DNA of 64,000 nucleotides from Setomelanomma holmii (taxonomy: Eukaryota > Ascomycota > Dothideomycetes > Pleosporales > Phaeosphaeriaceae). The translations under genes and the position numbers were made by a program. Positions within the stretch are counted from its first letter, which is position 1; each line of letters begins with the position of its first letter. This document shows positions 46,398-58,002 of this stretch, piece after piece. The notes beneath the pieces are model-generated. The model had not been told where the DNA came from. It ran no database searches and saw only the letters and a program-made list of their open reading frames with translations. The stretch is from positions 232,730 to 296,729 of the forward strand of contig ML978185.1 of assembly GCA_010015745.1 (NCBI GenBank). Reading direction: 5' to 3'.

Positions 46398-48210
46398 TCA
46401 GAGAAGAACGCTCAAGGGAAACTCCCAGTCCTGCGGTCGCTGGAGGGAGTTGGGCGGCGAATATTCTGGACTGTAGGAGAGCCACTCTTTATGGTAGGCT
46501 TCACCGCTCGCCAGGAAATCGGAACACCTACACAGAGCCCAAAGACTGAACACGAGGGCGACCAAAGGAAGCGTTATCAGGTGGTTTATTACCCGCACTG
46601 GACTAAGTAGGTCCGAAAACTTGACGCTTTCGCCTCGCTGGGGCGCGTGCCAGTCACGGCATACCTCAAGGAGGATACCACTAAAGTTGAGGATGCTCTC
46701 ACCTGATTGTCGAACACGTAAAGTGATCCTCAATCTCCGACCAGCGATATCAACACCAGGATTGTGGTCGCCTAACACAAAAGCGTTCTCGATACTGCCG
46801 TTCGATGTCCTGAGCATGGAAGTCGACACTACAACGAAGAGGATATAGTTATCGAGCCCCAGAGTGGAATTTGTCGCCAACAACTCGAGTAAGGCGTCGT
46901 AAGAGACTCCGAGGTTTGTTTTGGCGTCTATCATATCCTGCGAGGAATAATCATTGGCCGTTTTCTTGTTCAGTTGTGTGCACAAACGTGAACGCTTATC
47001 GAGTGCCGTTGATCCCTTACTTGAACCGTCTGTCGAGACCCAGCCGCCGCTGTATGATGCTACGAGGACTCGACAGAAGATTTCCTCCAATGACATGGAA
47101 TAACCGACGTGGAACGAATCCCCATTTGGGACCAAGGCCAGTAAAGCGTATACTTTATCCCAAGGATCGCTACAGTCCTCCACCGTACTGAGCTAGACAT
47201 CCACATATGGTACTATTTGCCATGTTCCTCGTGGCGGCCTTCACCAGGCTTGTGGCTCTGCTGAAATATGTGTAAGTGCCTTGCCGTCCAAGAAAACCCC
47301 TAAGAAGTGACCATGATACAGAGTAGTAGCCCATTAAGAGGCATGCTTTTCGAGCACAAGCGATCTCTCGGGTGATCCATATACGTGATAAATAGGTTCG
47401 ATTGCATATCTCCCGTAAACCTGTCTGGATGATGGTGTCGTTCCGCGACCTTTGGCGAGACTGCCGAGCGCCTCGAGCCTGTGGTTTGAACCCCGTACTG
47501 GAGCCGATGACCCTCTCTGATCTCCGCAAACAATAGATCAACTTCACCCATGTAGAGACCATACAGCCTCGCATAGTGTAGCATATCATCAAGGGCGTAG
47601 CCTCCTCGTAGAGCGATTTTCTCGAACAAAGACTGTTGCTGATACCAATTATTTCTTCCTTCCACTTCCTGACCTAGCTTCCCCAAATCTTCCGATGCTG
47701 CTTCGAATTGTTGGCTGCACGAAGAGCCGAGCCATACCATCACCATGCATGCGTGTCGGTATATGTCGCCCATTTGTTTGACTTGGTGTGCTCGCTCCAT
47801 TTGATCTGTCTAGTTGATGCAGATAGCGGCGACCCGGAGAGGTCGTGCAAATTCTGGATCGCACTTCATCTTTGCGGCAGCAATCTGCAGGAAGCTCCAT
47901 AAGCTTTGGCGAACTCTTAGGTAACCATTGTTCACTCTTATCCATCAAGAATGGACTTTTGTGGTTCCCCATTCGTATGAGAGAGTGTGTTGTAGACAGG
48001 GTCCAACTTAGCATGCCTGTGCTTGGCTGAATCCGAATTCGCTAGCTTTATCGGAAAGTCCTCTGTGAACAACTGGCACCTTAAGGAACTCTGATCCGAA
48101 GTCCGCAAAATGCGCAAAAGACGGAAGCTCCTTCGCCGGAGATTCAGTTTCTCGTACCGATACAGAGGGCTAGGTGGGTTTCTGGAAACAGCTTCGATGG
48201 TTGGGTCCAT
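46398..48210 (-). pseudogene. HET-domain protein, broken by stops and frameshifts
   Basis: HET motifs appear in order but in shifting frames. VYNTLS joins SYEWG after a two-base slip in a TC run near 47985. Then come an in-frame TGA, AAICIN*TDQMERAHQVKQMGDIY with TAG for the expected Gln (CAG to TAG), and MVMVWLG. Near 47420 a second frame takes over (TGLREICNRTYLSRIWITREI). A third shift near 47180 gives CSDPWDKVYALLALVP...YSMSLEEIFCRVL, the typical post-HET block, continuing to 46398. Some shifts could be unrecognised introns, but the stops remain. HET proteins control heterokaryon incompatibility and cell death. This copy is probably not functional. Confidence 0.75.
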
Positions 48211-48845
48211 TCTTGTTTGCGAGCCAATATGCTACTGCATCCAACTGTTGATACTCCCGAGGTCGCATAATTGTTTTCCAACCCAGCAGATTTCGATTAT
48301 GACTGCAATCGCAGACTGGAGAAGGTTTCTGATAGAAAGAGCGGCATAGACAGGATTATCTAGTCTGAAAGAGAATTACATGGCTGCCTACGCACCTTCA
48401 CCGATGACACTCAGCCCCTCACCAGGCTGTTCATTCTGGCTGGGCGAGACTTCACCTGGGCAGCCCCGGGGGCGCCATTCCAACCTGATAAGGTCCAGCC
48501 ACGACACACAAGAGGCTGATGCATGTTGTAGTTTAGCTTAGGAACTGGGCAAAGCCTGTTGAGCAGATGTTGATGATTCTACCACTGATGGTGCTGTCCG
48601 CAAGAAGAAAGGCGTCAATGTAGCGCGATCGGAATTATTCCGCCCGCCACAGACCGCCTTCGCCACCGCTTGGGGATGATGACATACTGCCAGACGTATG
48701 TTTCGCGCGCGATCCCAAGCAGACTCGCATTACTGATCACACACTTGCACAACCCTGTTCATGATTTGAGCAAAGTGTCCATCGTACAAAGCTTGTTCTC
48801 TTTTGACTTCGCTATTTTCCTCAGTTTCACGCACATTACATTGCA
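48211..48845. other. Intergenic
   Basis: About 635 bp with no supported frame. Promoter of the glutathione transferase presumably lies at the right end. Nothing else recognised. Confidence 0.45.
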
Positions 48846-49970
48846 ATGGCAGAGATCCACAAGTACGGTACAGACGACGGATGGCACGGCGTGATCAAAG
48901 AAGGAGGAGAATTCCCTCCTGAGAAAGACAGATATCATCTCTACATAGGTACGTAACCGGTCGCATCCTGTGCACCTGAAAATCCCCGAAAAGTCCTCCG
49001 CACTGCAGTTCCAGTACGAACTGACCCAATCAGGCCTTTTCTGCCCCTTCGCCCATCGCGCCAACCTCGTCCGACACCTCAAACACCTCACCGACATCCT
49101 CCCCATCTCCATCGTCCGTCCCTACCCGAAAGGCGAGCCCGGATGGCGCTTCGACGAGACCTACCCAAACGCGACACCCGACCACCTCTTCAACAGCCGC
49201 TTCATGCACCAACTGTATTTCCGCGATGATCCGGCGTACAAGGGCAAATACAGTGTGCCATTGCTGTGGGATAAGAAGGCTGGCAGGATCGTAAATAATG
49301 AGAGCGCGGAAATGCTGAGGTGGCTACCGAACGCGTTCGACTCGGTGCTTGGAGAGCAGAAAGTCAAGGAATTGGACTTTTACCCAGAAGATCTCAGAGA
49401 GAAGATTGATGAAATAAGTCCGTGGCTGCAGTCGCTTATTTGTGCTGGTGTGTACAAGTCTGGCTTTGTGTCAACGCAGGAAGCATACGAGAAGAATATG
49501 GTGCCATTATTCGCGGCGTTGAACAAGCTCGAGGCGCTACTGCACAAGTATGGTGGGCCATATATGCTCGGCGATAAGCTGACGGAGCTGGACCTGCTTG
49601 CGTATCCGACGATCGTGCGGTTCGATACGGTGTATGTGCAGCACTTCAAGACCAATCTCGGCATGATACGGCATGATTACCCAGTGCTCAACAACTGGTT
49701 GAAGAACTCGTACTGGAATGTGAAGGGGTTCAAAGAGTCGACGGACTTCTTACACATTAAGGAGAATGTAAGGTGTCCTGTGGTTCGAATGCCCTCCAAT
49801 CAGCTAACACATCTCAGTACACCAAGAGCCACTCGGACATCAATCCTCACGCCATCACGCCATTAGGACCGTACCCCGATGTCGAAGAAGGGTACGAGAG
49901 CGACTGGAGCAAGCTGAAACCAGGTAAAGTGGCTCATCCAAGAGTACTAGAAGCGATGAGTAGATTGTGA
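48846..49970 (+). CDS. Omega/ECM4-type glutathione transferase (glutathionyl-hydroquinone reductase family)
   Basis: Exons 48846-48948, 49034-49767 and 49818-49970 over introns of 85 and 50 nt (phases 1 and 0) encode 329 residues. Splicing creates RYHLYIGLFCPFAHRANLVRHLK. Its single Cys in CPFAHR is the active site of the omega-like, glutathionyl-hydroquinone-reductase group. The family block SVPLLWDKKAGRIVNNESAEMLRWL (glutathione binding) and the C-terminal helical domain (YMLGDKLTELDLLAYPTIVRFDTVY) follow. The C-terminal exon (YTKSHSDINPHAITPLGP) is typical of these enzymes. The enzyme is expected to be cytosolic, removing glutathione from conjugated quinones or reducing mixed disulfides. 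Convergent with the next gene, with 89 bp between the stop codons. Confidence 0.94.
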
Positions 49971-50059
49971 GATCAATTCCCTGCTGATGGTAACATTGCT
50001 GTTTCTGTACAGGATCTAAAGTGATGCCACACATCAGTGATTGGAACAAAGCGTATGTA

Positions 50060-51084
50060 TTACATAGCGTGCAGACCTGGACTCTTCTTCTGCTTCGGCG
50101 CCTCACTCCATGGTCTTGATGGTCGAATTGGGACCGTCCTCTGTGACTTCGCCGGATTTAGTGGCCATGTCTCTTCTTTCTCGCTATCGATATGCCCATG
50201 GCTTTTATCGCTCAAACCGGAGTCCATACGTCCGACCTTGGCGATTGGGTCTGCTAGATATATCTCTTCGTCCGTTTCGGGCATCGCTTCCAAGTGTTTT
50301 GGCATCGGCTTTTGCGGATCATAAATCGTGGGTGGCCTGCTCCGTGGTATGGGAGGCACCAAGGCGGTATAACTGTGACCCATACCCAACGCCGAGGCCG
50401 TTGGCTCGAACGAGCAGCTCTCTTTCTCTCTAGCGCAAAGACACGCTTGCACCATTGCAGTGATTGTGGTGCATACAAGGATGAAGCATCCAATTCCTGC
50501 AGCGACGACAAGACCCTTGCTCAACGGAAGGATCAACGCGAACATGGTAAGGTCCGCCGATGCTGATGGCTCGAGGCGTGTGGTGGTGAAAGTGTTGAGA
50601 CTGATGGCAAAGCTAACTAAGCAGCCGAAGGCTATAGCCATGTTGCTCGCGGCCAAGAGTTCGACAGGCACGCGAACGGATCCAGACATCTCGAGGCTGC
50701 GAAGTTCGAAGGACAGCACAACCAGTATTTCGATGAGGAAAGCGAATAAAGCCTGCGGGGTCATCAACAATGATCTTGACGAAAGGTCATGGTACGTACG
50801 GCAGCGATGGAAATCCATATTCTAGTTGTTCCATTCATAATGGCTTCGAAGAACGCTTGCCAGTAATCTGATGGACTGCCAGGGTCGATGTCTGCCCGAC
50901 TCAACACCATTATCCCTCGGACTTCGACATCATGTATGATAATCTTTGCTGTAGAGTACAGTCAGCGTAACTCGTGTGGGAGAAGATGACATGCCATACT
51001 CCAAGCGCACAACCCGACAACTGCCAAAGCACCGATCAGAGCAGTGACCCTCAATGTCATTATCACTTGCATTCCTGCACCCAT
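50060..51084 (-). CDS. Four-helix membrane protein of unknown function
   Basis: Exons 51084-51000, 50948-50800 and 50752-50060 (introns 51 and 47 nt, donors GTATGG and GTACGTAC, phases 1 and 0) give 308 residues. Four hydrophobic helices lie at about 10-27 (VTALIGALAVVGLCAW), then ALFAFLIEILVVLSF, LLAASNMAIAFGCLVSFAI and GLVVAAGIGCFILVCTTITAMVQACL. The final ~100 residues are a Pro/Ser/Lys-rich tail, probably cytosolic. Between helices 1 and 2 is a hydrophilic loop with one NGT site. This resembles many unnamed four-helix proteins of Pezizomycotina. I do not recognise a family. Confidence 0.75.
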
Positions 51085-53402
51085 GATTACTTCTGAATTT
51101 TGGTAAAAGTTAAACGAGCGTGTGGTATTGCGCAGCCCAGCTGGCAGCAACTCGCAGAGTGCTTTCGAATGGAAAGAATGTAAGGAGCGCGAACGCAGAA
51201 CAAACAATGACGACGTGATACTCAGGCTGAAGTATCGAAGAAGAGAAGGACGAGGGGAGGTTGCTATGCGAGCATCGTGCCCCACGAGATGCACAACTTC
51301 GGAGCCCTAGGAGCCGCATGCAGCTGCATCGACCCTTGCAATACACATGTAGAGTGAGGAATGTCCTCGTGGCTTGACACGCTACAATAGCGACGACAGA
51401 TGCCTGGTACAAGGTTTGAGAGCTGCAGAGCAGGGTGTGCATCGGTCCGTCATGGAGGCAGTGACGCATCCAGACCAATTCAGAAAGAGTGACACGTGTT
51501 ACAGTCCCTTATTGGACACCTCTACTCAGGAACTGCGAGGTATAGTGAATTACGAATGGTCGCACATGTCAGAGCTGCGATCCGGAGCCATGGCCATCCG
51601 CTCATGTTAATTGCGTGGGATGGCGGGGCTCATGCTCTGGCGCTGCCGAAGACCAGCAGTGTTCGGATAGGCTGGAGTTGTGGCGATCATGCTGGCTTGG
51701 AACGTAGAGGCAGTGTTGAAACCGTCCTGAGGCATTCAGGTTGGAGTTTGTGATGCGAACGAGGCTGAAACGTGCGACAGCTCAGACCCCTGATCGTTCA
51801 AACCCTACGCATACCGCCACATATACGCATATACGTAGATGTTGTGGTGAGCTTAGTGGCCGGATGTCCTTCAATTGGAGAAGTGCCTCGAAATTGGCAA
51901 AAAGAAGACTGGGACCTTGGCAGCGTTCAAAACTTGAGACCTTTTAAAGCGCCGCTACAATCTGTCCCACGTCCGATGCGATTCCGGGTTCGCACACTCG
52001 CAGGTCGACTCAAAGCAGCACTTAAACGTTTTGGCTGCCGATGAGATATCATGCAGTGAGGTATCCTGCTCAAGGTTTCAATATCTGGGTCGAGGTCAAC
52101 CAGCTGGAAGAAACTCGAGCGATGGACATAAGATCTGGGGTAATGCAACAGCAATACAACGTGAGTACACCGTGTTGATTTTCACGACCCTTTGCTGAAG
52201 TTCAAAGTCGAGGTCGGATCCATCGTCCTGGAGCTGTTGATGCTATTCACATGTGGATGACGTCATGGAATGGCTAAACGCGTATGGTATCGCAGTAGAG
52301 AGGACTTCCGTCAATTGATACGACGAAATAAGTTCTGGGAGTGGCGCAAAGTGAAGCTGTCGAAGTTGAGGCTAAGAGGCGCGCAGCCGACGCGTGAGCG
52401 TGAAGCCCACTTGTCGTCTTGGCATTGTGGTCAAAAGCGCCTGCCAGAAACAAGAACAACGATTTCCGACAAAGAAGAGATGATCTCGTCGTGTGAGAAT
52501 GAGCGCTCTGGTTACATGTTCCATTCCTGCACGCAACCAAGGCACTCCGCCCCTCAAGCCGCGTATACATAGGGTTACGATGTGTCGCCAGTTTCCAGAA
52601 GAACAAGGTGCTCATCGAAGGTGAATCTGATTTAAAGTAGACTTCCGATCAAGTGCGCCAGAGAACTACTACGATTACAGGACAAGCTGTATCATCATCC
52701 ATCGCACTTTCAAAATAGGACATAGTACCCACTTGTCAAGTGGTCGATGCCCCAACGATAGATTGTACTAGCATGCACCGGTCGCCTTTGAAAACGTCAC
52801 TCGAACCCAACTCTGCGGCTGGACGACACTCGTGCATGCATCGAGAAAGGCCACTGCCTATACCTCACTGGACTTCTTAGCGCTGTAGGCGGTCAACGGA
52901 CTCCAGGAGGGGTTGTCTGAGTTCGAACCACGGTCCAGGTGCTGCGCTAACACTCGCACTGGAGACATCTGCTCTCTAGCGGAACATGCCGATGTGCGCT
53001 CATTCATCGCCTTCTGAGAAACCAGGCACATCTGCCGCAAACATAAATTGGCTAGTGGGGCAAATGAATCTCATCGATACTGATTGACCAGACCAAACTT
53101 ACTGGTCCGAAACGTAAAGTCACTTGCAGTACACTAGGGTCGAACATTGGGATCATTGCCTGCAACAACAACGAGCTCGCATATGCAGCGGGGAGCCGTA
53201 TTGTGTCGAGGTATGCGGGAAGGCAGCTGCTTGGTCCCTTTTGTTTAGATGCACTGTAGCCTCAGCAACGGCCACTGTGAAGAAATGGGCAGCTGCAGGA
53301 GCACGACAAACTATGAAATAGTGCGCTTCCGTGCTTCGGAGTCTGGCTTGACAGTCACACTCCTCCACTTCAAGTCAGACACCTTGTTCCTTGCGCGCAC
53401 AC
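51085..53402. other. Gene-poor stretch, 2.3 kb
   Basis: Only short, non-ATG or domain-free frames on both strands. A string GAGTTCGAACCACGG near 52920 resembles a tRNA B-box but the flanks do not pair. No repeat or mobile element recognised. Confidence 0.4.
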
Positions 53403-53453
53403 ATGCTCCTTCAATCCTACCTATTGAAACCTACCATCCTACACACCACTGCC

Positions 53454-54974
53454 ATGGCTCCACTGAGCAAGCTCAGAGGTCGAGTGAAGCTGAGAGCAGG
53501 ATTCAAGCGCGTCCTGACCTGGCTACGCAGACCCTTTCGTCGCTGGTCACGTCGACAATATCAAGCGGTTCGTCATTTCAGACGCAAGGCGGAAGTGGAG
53601 GAGAATCCAAGAGATCCTACAGACTTACATACTCAACACATACCTCAACCATCCGAGGTTCTTGTTCAAAACCGACCTGCTCCACCAACCCCTCGTCGTC
53701 AGCAGCGGCCACCAAGCTGGATAGATGTGGAATTGAATCACCACGGCTGTCCAGTGGACACCTGTCACAGTCATCATGCTTCGGATCACCAGATTCGAAG
53801 TCATTTGGGCTCATATGTACGAAGTCGTGACTGTTTCCCAAACCATGGCAGACCACACAGAGACTATCCAGCCCGGGGCGCACCAAGGAAGACTTTGATA
53901 TCAGAAATCGAGGATCAAAACCGACTTCGTCCTGATTCGTATGTACGAAGCCGTGGCCCTTCCCCTGACGACAACAGACCACGCACGGGTTATCCAGCTC
54001 GGAGCGCACCGAGGACTACTTCAGTACAAGGAATTGAGGCATGGGAGGATATACGCTCAGCACGTAGTCGCCAAGCATCAGGCGCGATGATGGAGATTCC
54101 GATGTTACGCAGCAGACAGTCTTCCCGGGACCGACGGACCCGTAGCAGAGAGTCTTCTCCAACCCGGCAAGCTCGCAGCAGACAGTCTTCACGAACACGT
54201 CATGCTCGAAGCAGGCAATCTTCCCGAGTCCGGCAGCCCGGCAGCAGGTGCAATTCGTTCGAGTCACGGTTCGCTCAATATCCCCAACAGCCACACTACA
54301 CTCAAGAACATCACTATCCCCAGCAACCTCAATATCTACATCAAACGCACTACTCTCAGCAGCCTCTATATTTTGAACAGTCTCACTACCATCAACAACC
54401 TCAATTCCGTCAACAACCTCAATTCTGTCAACAACCACAATTCTATCAAGAACCGCAACACCAGCAACAACTTCAGCTCCAGTACCCCAACCCTCCTCAA
54501 AACCCAATACAACCTCGGTACGGACCGCATGATCCGCATACGTGGACTGAGCAACCTGCATATGGCCGGCTGCGGCCTTCGAACCCTGTAACGTTTTTGC
54601 AAGAGCAAGGCTCTTCCTGGGACGCACAGTCTGTACAGTATGGGTCAGTACCTGGTCAGACACTTCGTAGACGTCACGCACATTCTCAATTGAACGCCCA
54701 TACGAGAAGAGAGATGTTGGTCACAGCTAATGGAGACATGCTCGCGCACAATCAGGTCATCTTCGAGACCATCCAGCATGTCTCTGCGCAATACCCAGGG
54801 ATGGCGCAGCAAGGTGCTTGTGTGGACGATTGGTTGCAGACTATTCAGGTGCAGAATCTCCAAACTCAGATGAGCCTGATGAGTGTATCTCACGGATACA
54901 GCAGCAGCGTGGGGACACGGGAGTCGGGGACATCGAGGAGCTGGGTATTCCGACGGGAGCCACCGGAGATATGA
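53454..54974 (+). CDS. Low-complexity orphan protein with three kinds of internal repeat
   Basis: A 506-residue frame from ATG 53454 (context GCCATGGC; an in-frame ATG at 53403 would add 17 residues). A very basic start (KLRGRVKLRAGFKRVLTWLRRPFRRWSRR) is followed by three repeat classes. First are two ~43-residue units (SYVRSR....RP...YPAR.APR.T...IE), encoded near 53810-54060. Second are four RSRQSSR-type units near 54100-54240. Third is a long Tyr/Gln/Pro tract with (H/Q)Y..QQP.(Y/F) units near 54270-54490. The last ~100 residues look like an ordinary folded or helical segment (MLVTANGDMLAHNQVIFETIQHV). No known domain; likely intrinsically disordered and nucleic-acid-binding by composition. 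It is intact, despite neighbours that are decayed. Confidence 0.55.
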   Translation: MAPLSKLRGRVKLRAGFKRVLTWLRRPFRRWSRRQYQAVRHFRRKAEVEENPRDPTDLHTQHIPQPSEVLVQNRPAPPTPRRQQRPPSWIDVELNHHGCPVDTCHSHHASDHQIRSHLGSYVRSRDCFPNHGRPHRDYPARGAPRKTLISEIEDQNRLRPDSYVRSRGPSPDDNRPRTGYPARSAPRTTSVQGIEAWEDIRSARSRQASGAMMEIPMLRSRQSSRDRRTRSRESSPTRQARSRQSSRTRHARSRQSSRVRQPGSRCNSFESRFAQYPQQPHYTQEHHYPQQPQYLHQTHYSQQPLYFEQSHYHQQPQFRQQPQFCQQPQFYQEPQHQQQLQLQYPNPPQNPIQPRYGPHDPHTWTEQPAYGRLRPSNPVTFLQEQGSSWDAQSVQYGSVPGQTLRRRHAHSQLNAHTRREMLVTANGDMLAHNQVIFETIQHVSAQYPGMAQQGACVDDWLQTIQVQNLQTQMSLMSVSHGYSSSVGTRESGTSRSWVFRREPPEI

Positions 54975-55466
54975 GTCCGCGTATGATGCTATGCTTCTTT
55001 TGATACTTTTTTTAATGTTGTTGTAAATATTCTCGCATACCGGGCGATCGTTCGGATGGTGAACATGATCGTAGCCCATTTCCATCGATAGTGACCTAAC
55101 TTGTAGCATTCGATTTCTATTGAGGATATTTTCTTTGTGAACATGATGATCTGGACCAGGCACAACCACTGCGTTGTTGAGAAAATGCTGCGGGCCGAAG
55201 AGGGGTGCAGATAAGGTCCCATGGTACTGTAACGGGCCGGCACTCTCTGGCGCAGACTGCCCTGGACGGCAGGAGACCGTCAAATTTCTGTCTCTTGGCG
55301 GAGGTGATCGGAACTGACGCAAGACTAAGGGCTGGTCTTGGGTTCCTTCCTCGCTCTGCAGCACCATGCTGTCAGTTTCACGACAATTTCACACCGTCAA
55401 TTCTCCCATCTTCCCTATGGGATTCTCGTGGTCGCATCATTCTCCCGACTCATCGTTAGTTCAAGC
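54975..55466. other. Intergenic
   Basis: About 490 bp between two genes on the same strand. T-rich 3' flank (55011-55025). Nothing else recognised. Confidence 0.45.
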
Positions 55467-56216
55467 ATGGCCTTCGTCACTCTCAAAGGCCTCTTCAAAA
55501 GGCGTCAGTCTGGTTCGGCTCCAGTCAATTCGACTGGCTGCCAGTGTCCGTCCGAAGGTCCGGAATTTCAGCACGTCCATTCCCCCAACAGCTGGCAGTC
55601 CTGCGGTACCAAGACTACTGTCGCCGAAGATGCCAATGACGCCAACTGGATAGAATGCTTACCGCACACAATCATCGCCAGTGATCTTGGAGTCAAGAGC
55701 CATGACTACCGTCTCGCGCTCAGCCATTTCCTGTCGGAGGATCCGTCGATTGCGGTGTTCTCGGTGTCGCAAGATTCGGCCGTCCCAAGCACATGGCGAG
55801 ATGACCCATCAAGTCGCCCATGGCCGAGCAACTCTTCTTGGAGCTTGCGAAAGGCCTTTCATCAACTGAGATATCCCTGCAATGTTTGCGTGATAAGTGG
55901 CTTCCACTGGCAGTACGATGTCCCTTCGAGAGCGATACGATACTGGAGCGCTCCAGATGGTCTGTTGTTGCTCGACTGGTGTGACATGGTCCACGAGTAC
56001 CCCACTAAGAAGAGTACGAAGAGCAAACGGCAGAACAAGGATCAAATGAAAGAGACTGTGAAGGAATCCAGCCGTTTGGAGCGAAACGTATTGGTCAATC
56101 CACCTCGAGCTCATTGGGCATCCTATGGCAACTGGGATATACGCCCACCTACTCCCGCAAATGTCGGGCTGCTTGCTATCACAAAGGGCGCGGCTTCGAT
56201 CGAGGACTGGGACTGA
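55467..56216 (+). CDS. Hypothetical protein, 249 residues
   Basis: The frame runs from the ATG at 55467 (MAFVTLKGLFKRRQ) to TGA at 56214; upstream continuation has no ATG. It has many Trp residues (NWIECLPHTI, FHWQYDV, IRYWSAPDG, LLDWCDMVHEY) and a Lys-rich segment (KKSTKSKRQNKDQMKE), which suggests a folded globular protein with a basic loop. No domain is recognised, no signal peptide, no helix. Base composition and the absence of stops support a real gene; the function is unknown. Confidence 0.5.
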   Translation: MAFVTLKGLFKRRQSGSAPVNSTGCQCPSEGPEFQHVHSPNSWQSCGTKTTVAEDANDANWIECLPHTIIASDLGVKSHDYRLALSHFLSEDPSIAVFSVSQDSAVPSTWRDDPSSRPWPSNSSWSLRKAFHQLRYPCNVCVISGFHWQYDVPSRAIRYWSAPDGLLLLDWCDMVHEYPTKKSTKSKRQNKDQMKETVKESSRLERNVLVNPPRAHWASYGNWDIRPPTPANVGLLAITKGAASIEDWD

Positions 56217-56636
56217 GTCCATGGGGGGAGTGGCATCAACGTTCGGTAAGACAAACCATTGCTCAAGCAATTGTATGATGAGCTGTGGAAGGTTCTCGCT
56301 CGGCAAGTTGTGAAGAATAAGAAGATGATACGGCAGAAGCTGTGTAAGATGTAACCTTGCGTCACTCAGATGGCAAAAGGAGTGGTGGTTCGCGAGCTCC
56401 AGCGCAAATCGATGTCATGTACAAGCAAAATCCAGATAAGATGCTTGAGAGAGCGGAACCAAAACGCGTGTGTTGGCGTGACTAACACTGGAGATGTGAA
56501 TCGCGTTGACGTCATTCAGCCCTACCCGTCTTGGTGCCCAAAAAGTTCCCTGGCCCTGGGTGCCTGGCCCCACCAAGCAACCCTGCACATTTCACAACTC
56601 TCACCACTTTTCCAAAAATCCAGATATAAGATCACC
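56217..56636. other. Intergenic
   Basis: About 420 bp. The upstream in-frame extension of the next gene has no convincing start. Nothing else recognised. Confidence 0.4.
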
Positions 56637-57496
56637 ATGTCCGTTTGTGTCGCATGCAACAAACCTCTCGAGGTCGAGATTGAGGCAGATGAGGAGGAAG
56701 ACTATGAGACGGGCGCATCATCCTTGGGAAAGGCGCCAGCAGCGGCGCCAGAAACCGTGCCTGACGATGTTTTCCTGCAATGTGGGTGCCACTTTCACTG
56801 GTAAGGTAATGCTACATTTTTAGACCAGGGCATGACTGATGATTCACCTCCAGGGATTGCTTACTCGAAGCATACCAGATTACAGAATGCCCGAACTGCG
56901 GCATGACCATCTCGACACTCTCCCCAACAGGCGTGCAACAGGTTCTGGTCACACTCAAGAACGAAGGGGGCGTGCAGTCAGATCTTGATATCCTCCCTCT
57001 ACTGTCCGAAGAGACCTACCTCAAAGCGTACCCCGAAGACCGGAAATGCCGCGCGTTTCTTGAATTCTGCCGCGAAGGCGACTACAAAGCCATTGTAGGC
57101 ATGCTACAAAACGACGAAGTGGAGGAGGATGACGACGATGAAGGTGAGGAGATGGCCGACAGCGATCAACCCGAGAGGGAGGTTGGCATCGACAGGATGC
57201 TCAGATACCAAGATCCGATTGGCGAGATGCAGTCAGGATTACACGCCGCCGTGCAGGCGCAGAGCAGAGAGGTCGCTTGGCTGCTGTTACTGTTGGCAAG
57301 CAACCTGGACTTGATGGAGTTCCCACCTCTGGTATTCCAGGAGGCAGAGGCGTTGGGTATCATGAGGGGATTGACCGAGGATAAGGTCGATATCAGGAGT
57401 CTGCGAGATGCGAACGGAAAGACAGCAGAAGACCTCGCTAACGAAGTTGGCGGAGTCTGGGTTGGATGGACGGGCAACAACCGGCTGGTGATATGA
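56637..57496 (+). CDS. RING-like zinc protein with ankyrin-like C-terminus
   Basis: Exons 56637-56800 and 56854-57496 over a 53-nt intron (donor GTAAGG, acceptor TCCAG) encode 268 residues. The splice makes CGCHFHWDCLLEAYQITECPNC, which with CVACNKPL at residues 4-11 forms a RING-like set (CxxC, CxCHFHxxC, CxxC). A helical stretch with an acidic DE run follows. Near 190-260 come helix pairs (GLHAAVQAQSREVAWLLLLLASNLDL, LRDANGKTAEDLANEVGG) resembling degenerate ankyrin units. It could be a cytosolic E3 ligase, but that is inferred from the zinc spacing only. Confidence 0.75.
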
Positions 57497-58002
57497 GGTA
57501 AGCAAGCTCAAGGCCCGCAGGCAAGCTTGCGGCCACGAAAGGGGTGTCCTTTGAGCAAGGCATGATGAGGGTGAAGCCCAGCCCTGCCTCCCACCTCGCC
57601 ATAACAAAGCTCGTTGGGCAGGCTTCAAGTCGCAAACTATAAAGTCTTAGTTGCTTCTGAGCAGCACTAGATCATGGCTGATGGCAGTTGAGCTGTCTCT
57701 GACAGGGAGAGTCAGCCTAGGAGCTGGGTGCTATAATGACCTTCGATTGGGGCCGAGGTGCCTCATGTAAACAAATGATGACACCTACTTCCCATACCCA
57801 TAAACATCTCTCCTGTGTACTTAAGGGTCTGACTAAGAAAGAAATTGGAAGCTCGAGCATGATATCTGGTTGGTCGGTTGCTGCACGTGACACGTGTCTT
57901 AGCGCGTTTCCGTCGCGTCGTCGCCATCGCAGAGTCGGAACCAGACCTTGACCATAATCAGATTGCGCGCATTCGCCGAGTTCAACTTTCTACAATCGCA
58001 TA
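57497..58002. other. Intergenic, upstream of SUB1
   Basis: About 505 bp. Two close CACGTG boxes (57885-57898, GCACGTGACACGTG) lie ~110 bp upstream of the SUB1 ATG and could bind bHLH factors. No gene recognised. Confidence 0.45.

Noticed and set aside
52895..52975. Possible tRNA suggested by GAGTTCGAACCACGG
   Set aside because: The flanks do not form a T-stem in either orientation and no acceptor or D-arm is present.
54016..54681. 221-codon minus-strand frame
   Set aside because: Antisense to the repeat-rich orphan; its repeats (IEVVDGIEVVDG) are the complement of the Tyr/Gln/Pro tract. The plus strand has the ATG and the longer frame.
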